This document shows positions 56,711 through 64,000 of a stretch of DNA of 64,000 nt, in pieces; position 1 is the stretch's first letter, and each line of letters opens with the position of its first letter. Made by a program: the position numbers and the translations under genes. Where the stretch lies: the NCBI GenBank assembly GCA_963765625.1, contig CAVXXD010000005.1, forward strand, positions 124,001 through 188,000, read 5' to 3'. The notes under the pieces were generated by a model. It saw only the letters and a program-made list of their open reading frames with translations, was not told the origin of the DNA and did no database searches. Origin of the DNA: CAVXXD01 sp963765625. Lineage in GTDB: Bacteria; Actinomycetota; Geothermincolia; Geothermincolales; Geothermincolaceae.

Positions 56711-57283
56711 TCAACGCAGATAACGGCTGCCCGGTGCGTCCAGTCCAAGACCCTTCTGGCAAAGGGGGCAACCGCTCTGGTCCCATGAGACGATGGGGAG
56801 CCTCAGGAGGGCCCTGGTCCCTTTCGGCATTTCATCCTCTTCCCCCCTGGCGATAATAGCGGCTATTCCCGCCACTCTTGCTGAACTACGTTCAATAAGC
56901 TGCTCCAATTCGCGCAAGGACCCGCCGGTGGTGATGACGTCCTCAACCATCAGCACCCGCTCACCCTCTACGACTTCCTGTCCGCGGCGGATGGACATCT
57001 CCCCTTCCTTCCTCTCGGAAAAGACGAAGCGCCGGTCCAGGCTCCTGGCTACCAGGTAGCCTATGAGGACTCCTCCCAGGGCGGGCGAGGCCACCACATC
57101 GATCGTTGACGCATCGTAAAGTGAAGCGAGTTCGTCCGCCAGTTTCTCCCCGACCCGGGGATACTGCAACACCCGCGCGCACTGCACATAGGTATCGCTG
57201 TGCCGCCCCGAGGAGAGCCTGAAATGTCCTTTACTGATGGCCCCGTATCGCTCAAGGGTTTCCATCAACTCCCTTTCATCCAT
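56711..57283 (-). CDS. pyrE: Orotate phosphoribosyltransferase
   Basis: A 190-residue PyrE that joins orotate to PRPP. It has GHFRLSSGRHSDTYVQCARVLQYP near the N-terminus, ALGGVLIGYLVARSL, and the PRPP motif VLMVEDVITTGGSL. The C-terminus carries an additional Cys-x2-Cys (SGCPLCQKG). It follows pyrF by 29 bases. Size is that of the bacterial type that lacks a fused decarboxylase. Confidence 0.96.
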   Translation of the reverse strand: MDERELMETLERYGAISKGHFRLSSGRHSDTYVQCARVLQYPRVGEKLADELASLYDASTIDVVASPALGGVLIGYLVARSLDRRFVFSERKEGEMSIRRGQEVVEGERVLMVEDVITTGGSLRELEQLIERSSARVAGIAAIIARGEEDEMPKGTRALLRLPIVSWDQSGCPLCQKGLGLDAPGSRYLR

Positions 57284-57312
57284 GACTTTTCACCACCTTT
57301 TCACCGCCATGT

Positions 57313-58014
57313 TCAGTCCAGGCCAGACAGTATCTCACGCACCCTGCGCGCCGGGTCGGCCGCTTCGAGTATGGGGCGCCCCATGACCAGATAAGACGCG
57401 CCGCGCGCCATTGCCTCCCGAGGTGTTTCCACCCTGACCTGGTCACCGGCTTCTTCTCCAGCGGGGCGGATGCCCGGCACCACGATCACCGCATCCGGCC
57501 CCAGCACGCCTCGCAGCCCCTCCAACTCACGCGCGGAGGCCACCACGCCGTCAAGCCCGCTCCGGGCCGCCATTCCCCCCAGCCGCAGTACTTCTTCCTC
57601 GACCGTGGCCGGCAGGCCGACCTCTTCCAGGTCTCCTCCTCCCATGCTGGTCAGGATAGTCACGCCGAGCAGACAAGGGCCTGCCTCACCGGCCGCCTCG
57701 TCACGGGCCTCGCGTGCCGCGCGCAGCATGGCCGATCCCCCCAGGCAGTGCAGGGTGAGCATGTCGGCTCCCTGCGCGGTGAGGGCGCCTACCGCCCGGG
57801 CCACCGTGCGGGGTATGTCGTGAAGTTTCAAGTCGACGAAGACACGGAATCCCTGTTCCTTGAGGTAAGTGATGACGCGCGGCCCCAGGGCGGCATAAGC
57901 CTCCATGCCCACTTTGACCGTATCTACCTCCCCCTGTAAGGCATTGGATGTACTCTCCATGCTCTCCCAGTCGGACAGGTCCAGCGCCACGATAATAGGG
58001 TTGCTCGCTTTCAC
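57313..58014 (-). CDS. pyrF: Orotidine-5'-phosphate decarboxylase
   Basis: A 233-residue PyrF. Catalytic motif VFVDLKLHDIPRTV has the Lys and Asp residues; the N-terminus has PIIVALDLSDWESM, and the phosphate-binding end reads VVPGIRPAGEEAGDQVRV and LVMGRPILEA. The GTG at 58014 is chosen as start since it overlaps the pyrD stop as GTGA, showing translational coupling. The family is the short bacterial type. Confidence 0.96.
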   Translation of the reverse strand: MKASNPIIVALDLSDWESMESTSNALQGEVDTVKVGMEAYAALGPRVITYLKEQGFRVFVDLKLHDIPRTVARAVGALTAQGADMLTLHCLGGSAMLRAAREARDEAAGEAGPCLLGVTILTSMGGGDLEEVGLPATVEEEVLRLGGMAARSGLDGVVASARELEGLRGVLGPDAVIVVPGIRPAGEEAGDQVRVETPREAMARGASYLVMGRPILEAADPARRVREILSGLD

Positions 58015-58928
58015 GCCTCTTCCAGCCTCACTTTCCCGATCAGGCATTTCAGATCGTCGATATTTTTCTCAGCCAGATATCCCTCGATGCCCCGCAGGAT
58101 CTCCAGCGGGGCCCCGGGATTTGAAAACAACGCGGTCCCTACCGCCACCGCCGATGCCCCCACCAGGAACATCTCCACCGCGTCCTCCCACCGGCTGATC
58201 CCCCCCATGGCCACGATGGGCAGGTCTACCGCCCGGGAGGCCTCCCAGACAGCCCGTACCGCCAGGGGATGGATGGCCGGTCCGGAAAGGCCGCCGGTGA
58301 CGTTGGCCAGCCGAGGCTTCCACGACTCCACGTCCACCGCCATGCCGGGAAAGGTATTAATCAGGCTGAGCCCGTCCGCCCCTGCCGCCGCCACCACCCG
58401 GGCCATGGACGAGATGTCGGTAAGCTGGGGTGAGAGCTTCACCAGCAGCGGCAGGCGGCAAGACTGCCTGACCGCTTCGACCAGGCCGCCCAACTGTTTC
58501 GGGTCGAGCCCGAAATGGATGCCTCCCCCGCGGACGTTGGGACAGGAGACGTTCAGTTCCAGCCCGCTCACCCCCGCCACGCCGCTAAGGCGCGAGGCAG
58601 TCTCCACGTAGTCCTCCAGGCTGAAGCCGGCCACGTTGACGATGACCGGCACTCCGTGACCAAGCAACCTGGGCAGGTCCTCCTCTACAAAAGCGTCCAG
58701 ACCCTTGTTCTGCAGGCCGATGGCATTGAGCATGCCCGAGGGTGTCTCCCAGATGCGCGGGGGCGGATTCCCGCTGCAAGGATCCAGGGTGACCGCTTTG
58801 CTGCAGATGCCCCCCAGGGCGGCGACATCCATCAGCTCGCTGTACTCTTCACCCGTTCCGAAAATGCCCGAACATACCAGCACGGGGTTGGGTAGTTCCA
58901 AGCCGGCCAGGCTGGTGGTGAGCCTCAT
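58011..58928 (-). CDS. pyrD: Dihydroorotate dehydrogenase, class 1B catalytic subunit
   Basis: A 305-residue flavoprotein. FMN and substrate motifs are VCSGIFGTGEEYSELMDV, PRIWETPSGMLNAIGLQN, the catalytic Cys in ELNVSCPNVRGGG, LINTFPGMAVD and GGISRWEDAVEMFLVGASAVAVGTA. The catalytic Cys and the adjacent pyrK gene define the NAD-linked class 1B enzyme used by organisms that make pyrimidines without quinone coupling. The ATG at 58928 overlaps the pyrK stop as ATGA. Confidence 0.97.
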   Translation of the reverse strand: MRLTTSLAGLELPNPVLVCSGIFGTGEEYSELMDVAALGGICSKAVTLDPCSGNPPPRIWETPSGMLNAIGLQNKGLDAFVEEDLPRLLGHGVPVIVNVAGFSLEDYVETASRLSGVAGVSGLELNVSCPNVRGGGIHFGLDPKQLGGLVEAVRQSCRLPLLVKLSPQLTDISSMARVVAAAGADGLSLINTFPGMAVDVESWKPRLANVTGGLSGPAIHPLAVRAVWEASRAVDLPIVAMGGISRWEDAVEMFLVGASAVAVGTALFSNPGAPLEILRGIEGYLAEKNIDDLKCLIGKVRLEEA

Positions 58929-59701
58929 GTGATCCTCCTCCAGTCGATCTGTTCGGCGGCGAAGACCGGTCCGTCCCTGCATGCCATGCGATAACCTCCA
59001 ACCGGGGAGAGGACCGGTACGGCACACCCCTGGCAAGCGCCCACCCCGCAGGCCATGCGCTCCTCCAGGCTCACCTCCACCTTCTCCCCCAGGTCCCGGC
59101 AGGACTCCACCAGCCTCCGCAGCATGGCTGCCGGGCCACAGGCATAGACCCGGCGCTTTTCATCGCCGGGTTGTGAAAAGAAGATGTCGAGCGCGGTACC
59201 TTCTTCCCTCCCCTCACCGTCCATACTGCAGGAGCTTATCTCCAGGCCACCGGCGATCTCTTCGGGCAGCGGTCCGAAGTCGCTCCCGCCTTCCATCCCC
59301 CAGAAGAGGCGCGGCGCGGCTCCCTCCTCCGTAAGCCGCACGGCCAGGAAATGCAGCGGCGCAATGCCGGTCCCCCCCGCCACCAGTGCCGGGCTGCCCC
59401 CGGGCTCGTACGTGAACCCCCTGCCCAGTGGCCCCAGGATGTCAAGGGCCTCGCCCTCGCGGCGTTTTCCCAACCAGTGCGACCCCGATCCCACTTCTTT
59501 CAAAAGAACGGCCAGACGGCTGTCTCCCGCCTCGAAAATACTGAAAGGGCGGCGCAGGACGCGTCCGGAATCGTCGCCGCAGAGAATGTGGATGAACTGC
59601 CCCGGGACCGCGCAGGAAGCGACCTCGGGAGCCTGAAGTTCCAGCATCAAGGCTCGCCCGTAGGGGCGGACCGCGGTGATTTCGGCCCGGCACTGCCGCA
59701 T
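58925..59701 (-). CDS. pyrK: Dihydroorotate dehydrogenase electron-transfer subunit
   Basis: A 258-residue subunit that takes electrons from PyrD to NAD+. The FAD-binding region is RRPFSIFEAGD, the NAD region ALVAGGTGIAPLHFLA and VYACGPAAMLRRL, and the [2Fe-2S] motif MACGVGACQGCAV with a later Cys in YRMACRDGPVF. The ATG at 59701 overlaps the carB stop as TGATG. Length is normal. Confidence 0.96.
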   Translation of the reverse strand: MRQCRAEITAVRPYGRALMLELQAPEVASCAVPGQFIHILCGDDSGRVLRRPFSIFEAGDSRLAVLLKEVGSGSHWLGKRREGEALDILGPLGRGFTYEPGGSPALVAGGTGIAPLHFLAVRLTEEGAAPRLFWGMEGGSDFGPLPEEIAGGLEISSCSMDGEGREEGTALDIFFSQPGDEKRRVYACGPAAMLRRLVESCRDLGEKVEVSLEERMACGVGACQGCAVPVLSPVGGYRMACRDGPVFAAEQIDWRRIT

Positions 59702-62673
59702 CAGGCCGGCCCTTCCCCTCTCGGGATGCGGTGCTCTTCAACCCCAAGATAGTCCAGACGGTTCTCTCTCCTGGATTTAAGGGCCTCGACCAGCAGGGTG
59801 GCAGCATGCATATTGGTTATGCACGGTATGCCATAGCGGGCCGAGGCGGACCGGATGTAAAAGCCGTCGGTGCGCGGCCCCTTGCCCCGCGGGGTGTTGA
59901 TGATCAGATCCACTTCCCCGTTCTTTATAAGGTCGAGGACGTTGGGGCGGCCTTCCCGCAATTTTTTTACCTGCTTGACCTCGGTGCCGCTCTTGCGCAG
60001 GGCCTCGGCCGTTCCGGAGGTGGCCATGACGTTGAAGCCCATGGCGGCCATCTCTTTGGCCATCATCACCGCGGACCTTTTATCCCGGTTGGCGACGCTG
60101 ATGAAGAGGTGCCGCTTGCCGGGCTGGAAGCTTATCTCTTCCATCTGCGCCTTGGCGAAGGCGCTCCCCAGGTCGCGCCCGAGGCCCGCCATTGATCCGA
60201 AGGAACGGCGCATGGAAACTGGTAGGATGTCTTCCTCGCCGGCGATGCGCGCCGGAATGATGGCGCGCCGCAGGGCCATGCCGCGCTCGCTTGAGTCCAG
60301 TTCGGGGACAGCACCCGACGGCATGCCCAGCAGGGCCCGTATCCCCCATTCCTGTACCGGCTTTCCGGTGACCGTGCCCAGGAAGGGAAGGGTGGACGAA
60401 GCGCCCAGGTACAGCTCTTCCAGCTTGATTGAGTCGTCCTTGAGCACCACCCTGGCCCTGACGTTACCCTCGGCGCTTATTTCCGAAACTACCATGCCCA
60501 CGAAGAGCGCGACCTTCTGCGCCTGGTCCCCGGTGAGGCTTAGAGGGGGCATGGCCAGCATGCAGTCGTCCGTGGCTGAGCCGGCATCGTCCAGGTTCTG
60601 GGCCAGGCCCAGTATTATGGTGCGGTTCTTCTCCGCGATGGCCTCGATGATGACTTCCGTCCCGTCCTCGTACAGAGGCCGTATGGCCAGCAGCCCTCCC
60701 GAGGGATCGATCACCTCGCGATAGTAGGACCGCATGTCGTCGGGGTTGTAGACGATGGAGGTGCGCCTTGGCCCCTTCAGCCCGCTCTGGTAGACGATAT
60801 GGGGGTAACCGACGTTTCCCGCCCACTCCAGGGCCTGCTCCAGGGAGGCCATTTCCTCCTCGGCTATGATGCGCGGCCCGGCTTCGTTGAAGAGGCGGAG
60901 CTCCCTCAGGTATGAACCGCGGAAGGAGGAAAGGTCCAGGGAAAGCCCGGGCACCGGGCACCCCAGTTCTATGAGGGTGGGTGAAAGGGAGAGGCTCAGC
61001 TCCCCTCCGAACTGGGTGATCACGCCCGCTGCTCCCCTCTCCCTGGCGCATTCCATTATTGCCTGCGGGGTTAGAGGGCCCAGGAAAGCGTCGGCCCCGA
61101 GGTCGCGGGCGATCAGGGCCATGATGGTATTCTCGCCGTAAAGGACCGGCGTCCTGCCCAGCTTGCCAAGAGCCAGAAGGGCCTGAGCCGCGTTGAGGTC
61201 GCTCTCGGCCCCCCGGCCGGCGTGATGGGGCTCGCCGCCCAGCAGGAGCATGACGTCACTCTTTGACCAGGTGACCATGGCCGAGACCGAGTCGTAAGGC
61301 AGGATGGCCTCGGCCGGCTCTCCGCTCTGGAGAAGGCGGTAGAACCATTCCGGAAGGTCTCGCTGGATCTGGCGCGGGGGCAGTCCGTAGCGGGACGACC
61401 TGTCCCAGAGACTGGCCAGCTTCATGTCGGAGGAGATCCTCTGGAAGGCCTCTCCTTCCACCGGTCCACGCGGATAGTCGCGGCTCCCGTCGCCTATGAG
61501 GCCCCTCAGGCGTTCCGACAGCTCGGAGAAGCTGTTGCCCGTGATCACCCATTCCCCCAGGGTGGTCCGTTCCAGCCCCAGGTCGTGGTGTTGTTCGGCC
61601 CGCTCCGTCCCCCGGTAGGGCAGCCTCACGGCCATACCCGCCCCGGGGTCCTTGATCCGCCCTTCTTCTTTCAGCTGGTCCAGCCCCATGCCCAGGGTCA
61701 GCAGGACGTTTGCCTCCACGGGGTCTGCTCCCGCGGCGAGCATGGCGAAAGCGGTGGTCTGGCCGGGGCCCGGCATGGCCTCGCTGACATAGACCTCTTC
61801 CATGCGGGGATGCACCATTATCTCGAGCTCCATCACACCGCGCAGTTCCAGGATGCGGGCGATCTTGCCGGCGATCTGTTCTATGAAATAGACCAGTTCC
61901 CTGCCGGGGCTCTGGGCGGGATAAACCCACATGCTGTCCCCGCTATGGACACCGGCCATCTCCAGTTGCTCGAAGAGGGCGAGGAGGGCCGTCTCCCCTT
62001 TGTGTCCCTCGCCACCAGGCAGTTAAACTCCTTCCAGCCGGTAAAGTCCTCCTCCACCGTGACCTCGCGGGACCGGGCTCAGGTTGAGGGCCATCATCAG
62101 CTTCTCCAGGTATTCCTCCTGGTTGCAGGCCCGCGCCGTGCCCATTCCGCCGGACGTGAAATGCGGCCGGATGACCAGCGGGAACCCGACCTTCTGCATG
62201 GCCCTGATCCCGTCGGTCAGGGACAGGGCCGAGGCATAGCGAGGCAGGGAGAGGCCGGCGTCCATCAGTACTTCCTTGAAGAGAGCCCGGTCCTGCGTGC
62301 GGTGGATCATCTCGACCGAAGCGCCGGCGAGGTCCACTCCCCGGCGCTTCAGGATCCCCGCCTGCGCCAGCTGGCTACAGAGGTACATGCCCTTGACCCC
62401 CGATACGTTACTCAAGAGGATGTCCGGACTCTCCCTGTCCAGGATAGCCTCCAGGCTTTCCAGGCAGATGGGTTCCAGGTAAAAGCGGTTACAGCAACCC
62501 GGAAGAGCCAGGAGGGAAGAATCGCTGGAATCGACTCCCACCACTTCGAAGCCATGGCGCCGCAGCACCCTGGCGGTCTTCCAGGCGATGTAGGAGCTGG
62601 AATCACCGGTCTCAAGGGTCATGGGACCCGGCCCGGGTAATAGCACCTTGCACCCTCCGAAAGCCTCAACCAT
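59701..62673 (-). CDS. carB: Divergent carbamoyl-phosphate synthetase large subunit (CarB-like), one frame break
   Basis: A 990-residue CarB homologue, somewhat shorter than the usual 1060-1080. A break near 62070 is corrected. In the first ATP-grasp half Arg129, Arg169 (IRPHFTSGG), His244 (AGVHSGDS) and Glu299 remain, but positions equal to Asn283, Gln285, Asn301 and Arg303 of the E. coli enzyme are Glu, Glu, Met and Gly (VSEAMPGPGQ replaces IEVNPRVSR). The second half is more eroded: the NPR loop reads ELYLGASSTLPF and the RPSY loop is lost. The last 130 residues are a normal MGS-like allosteric domain (NVLDLIKNGEVDLIINTPRGKG). AAGGAGG precedes the ATG. Residue calls are by eye alignment. 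Confidence 0.85.
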
Positions 62674-62717
62674 GCTGCCTCCTTCGCGGCCGAGCCGCCG
62701 ACTTGCCGCCCGCCATG

Positions 62718-64000
62718 TTATTCGTAAACCTTTCCGTTCTTCAGAACCCACCAGATTTTACCCGACAGCGTCATGCCGTCGAACGGGCAGTTGCGACTCA
62801 GCGACTGGAAACGCGAAGCGTCCACCGTCACTTTCTCTCGCGGGTCGAAGACCACCAGGTCAGCCCTGGCGCCCTCCTTTATCCCCGCCCCGTATTCCGG
62901 TGGTTCGAGGCCCATGACCCGCGCAGGGCCCCGGGTAAAGCGGTCAATGAGGTCGAATACACCCATCCCCTCCTCCACTACCAGTGCCGTACAACAGACG
63001 GCAAAAGCTGTTTCCATGCCTATGAGCCCGAAGGGGGCCGTATCGAATTCCTGTTCCTTTTCTTCCCTGGAATGGGGGGCATGGTCGGTGGCTACGGCGT
63101 CGATGGCGCCCTCGATTACGGCTTTACGCAGAGCGGCACGGTCAGCCGCCGTACCCAGGGGTGGATTGACCTTGAGGTCGGTGTCCAGCCCATCCACGTC
63201 GTCTTCAGTGAAGAAGAGGTGGTGTGGGGTGACTTCCGCCGTCACCGCGAGCCCCCAGTCCCTGGCTGCCGACAGCAGGCCGACGGACCGTTCGGTGCTG
63301 AGGTGGGCCAGGTGGAGCCGGCTTCGCGGTATGCTCCGCCAGGAGCAGGTCGCGGGCGACCATCACCTCTTCCGCGGCGGCGGGCCACCCTTTCAGCCCC
63401 AGGGCGAAAGACCTGGCCCCCTCCCGCATACGGCCGCCAGAGGCCAGCCCGTTGTCCTCGCAATGCGAGATTATCAGCCCGTCGAACATCCTGACGTACT
63501 CCAGGGCACGCCTCATTACCCCGGCGTCCTGTATGCCGTTTCCGTCGTCCGAGAAAGCCCTGACCCGACCGGACGAGGCGTGCATGCGGGCCAGCTCCGC
63601 GAGCTCCATCCCCTGCCGTCCCCGGGTCACTGCTCCAATTGGAAAGACGTCCGCCCCTTCACCCTCAGACGCCTTCTTCATGACCTCCTCTACCACTGAC
63701 GGGTTGTCCATGGCCGGTTCGGTGTTGGGCATGGAGCAGATGGCGGTAAAGCCCCCGGCCAGGGCGGCCCTCCGGCCCGAGGCGATGGTCTCCTCGTCTT
63801 CACGCCCCGGCTCACGCAGGTGAACGTGGAGGTCCAGCCAGCCGGGAGAGACGTACTTCCCCGACGCGTCGAGTACGCGGGCATCCGGGTCCTCGAGGCG
63901 GGGCGCTACCGCGGCGACCTTGCCCCCTTTGACCAGCACGTCCATGATCTGGCCGTCGATACCATTGAAGGGATCGACCAGGGTGCCCCCTTTTATCAGT
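62718..64000 (-). CDS. pyrC: Dihydroorotase (5' end outside the window), frameshifted
   Basis: A class I amidohydrolase; the start lies beyond the right edge. Zinc motifs are DLHVHLREPG (His-x-His), ISHCEDN, the stretch HLAHLSTERSVGLL and ATDHAPHSREEK (catalytic Asp). The visible N-terminal end reads LIKGGTLVDPFNGIDGQI. A break near 63322 joins the two parts (GWPAAAEEVMVARDLLLAEHT and RSRLHLAHLSTER). The C-terminus has FTRGPARVMGLEPPEYG and ends LKNGKVYE. It precedes carB by 44 bases in the pyr operon; no carA lies between them. Confidence 0.93.

Overview
The window looks like a chromosome stretch from a high-GC, anaerobic or microaerophilic member of the Actinomycetota, possibly a deep-branching lineage of the Geothermincolia/Aquicultoria kind. 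The clues are an actinobacterial integration host factor (MihF) gene beside gmk and rpoZ, a PyrK/PyrD class 1B dihydroorotate dehydrogenase, EtfAB with heterodisulfide-reductase-like Fe-S proteins, and a 4-hydroxybutyryl-CoA dehydratase-like enzyme. The lineage is an inference; no marker tree was possible. No IS element, prophage or CRISPR array was recognised.

A dominant property of the sequence is indels. At least 45 single-base reading-frame breaks interrupt otherwise continuous protein families, including carB, hisG and pyrC. The simplest reading is consensus error in a draft or metagenome assembly, not gene decay, so many features below are given as one gene spanning several frames. The stretches 13.6-19.4 kb, 50.3-53.5 kb and 54.2-61.9 kb are nearly clean.

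Layout. 1-7.5 kb (+): thiolase-like protein, DUF35 partner, FAD oxidoreductase, polyferredoxin, CapA-like exported metallophosphatase with surface repeats, SDR, and an unrecognised lipoprotein-like gene. 7.5-15.9 kb (-): an electron-transfer operon etfA-etfB-hypothetical-FAD oxidase-(Fe-S) reductase-two tandem FAD oxidases, headed by a tandem inverted-repeat operator. 16-24.2 kb: M48 protease, DUF5684-like membrane protein, zinc alcohol dehydrogenase, a large beta-propeller/IPT/surface-repeat protein, GNAT, and a DnaQ-WYL fusion. 24.3-27.7 kb (-): acyl-CoA synthetase (NDP-forming type), ADP-ribosylglycohydrolase, Fe-S PD-(D/E)XK nuclease. 28-39.8 kb: pentapeptide protein, PIN remnant, hypothetical, AbfD-like dehydratase, two histidine kinases, MBL hydrolase, GNAT, Hdr-like protein, small enzymes, TetR, ferredoxin. 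39.8-47.6 kb (-): one eight-gene operon (cupin, hisG, degenerate GGDEF protein, phosphoesterase, hisC-like, 2-hydroxyacid dehydrogenase, two glycosyltransferases). 47.8-50.8 kb (-): MMPL exporter with MarR regulator. 50.9-53.5 kb (+): M24 peptidase and a GT4 glycosyltransferase, then tRNA-Leu(GAG) (-). 53.7-64 kb (-): pyrC-carB-pyrK-pyrD-pyrF-pyrE, then mihF-gmk-rpoZ-coaBC-hypothetical, mostly coupled by overlapping stop/start codons.

How they work together: the pyr genes are a near-complete UMP pathway but lack carA next to carB, and the CarB encoded here has lost conserved ATP-grasp residues in both halves while keeping a normal allosteric domain. The Etf/FAD oxidase/Fe-S operon would move electrons from organic-acid or acyl-CoA oxidation to an unknown acceptor. 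Two exported proteins 15 kb apart share the same extracellular repeat, which suggests a lineage-specific surface module.
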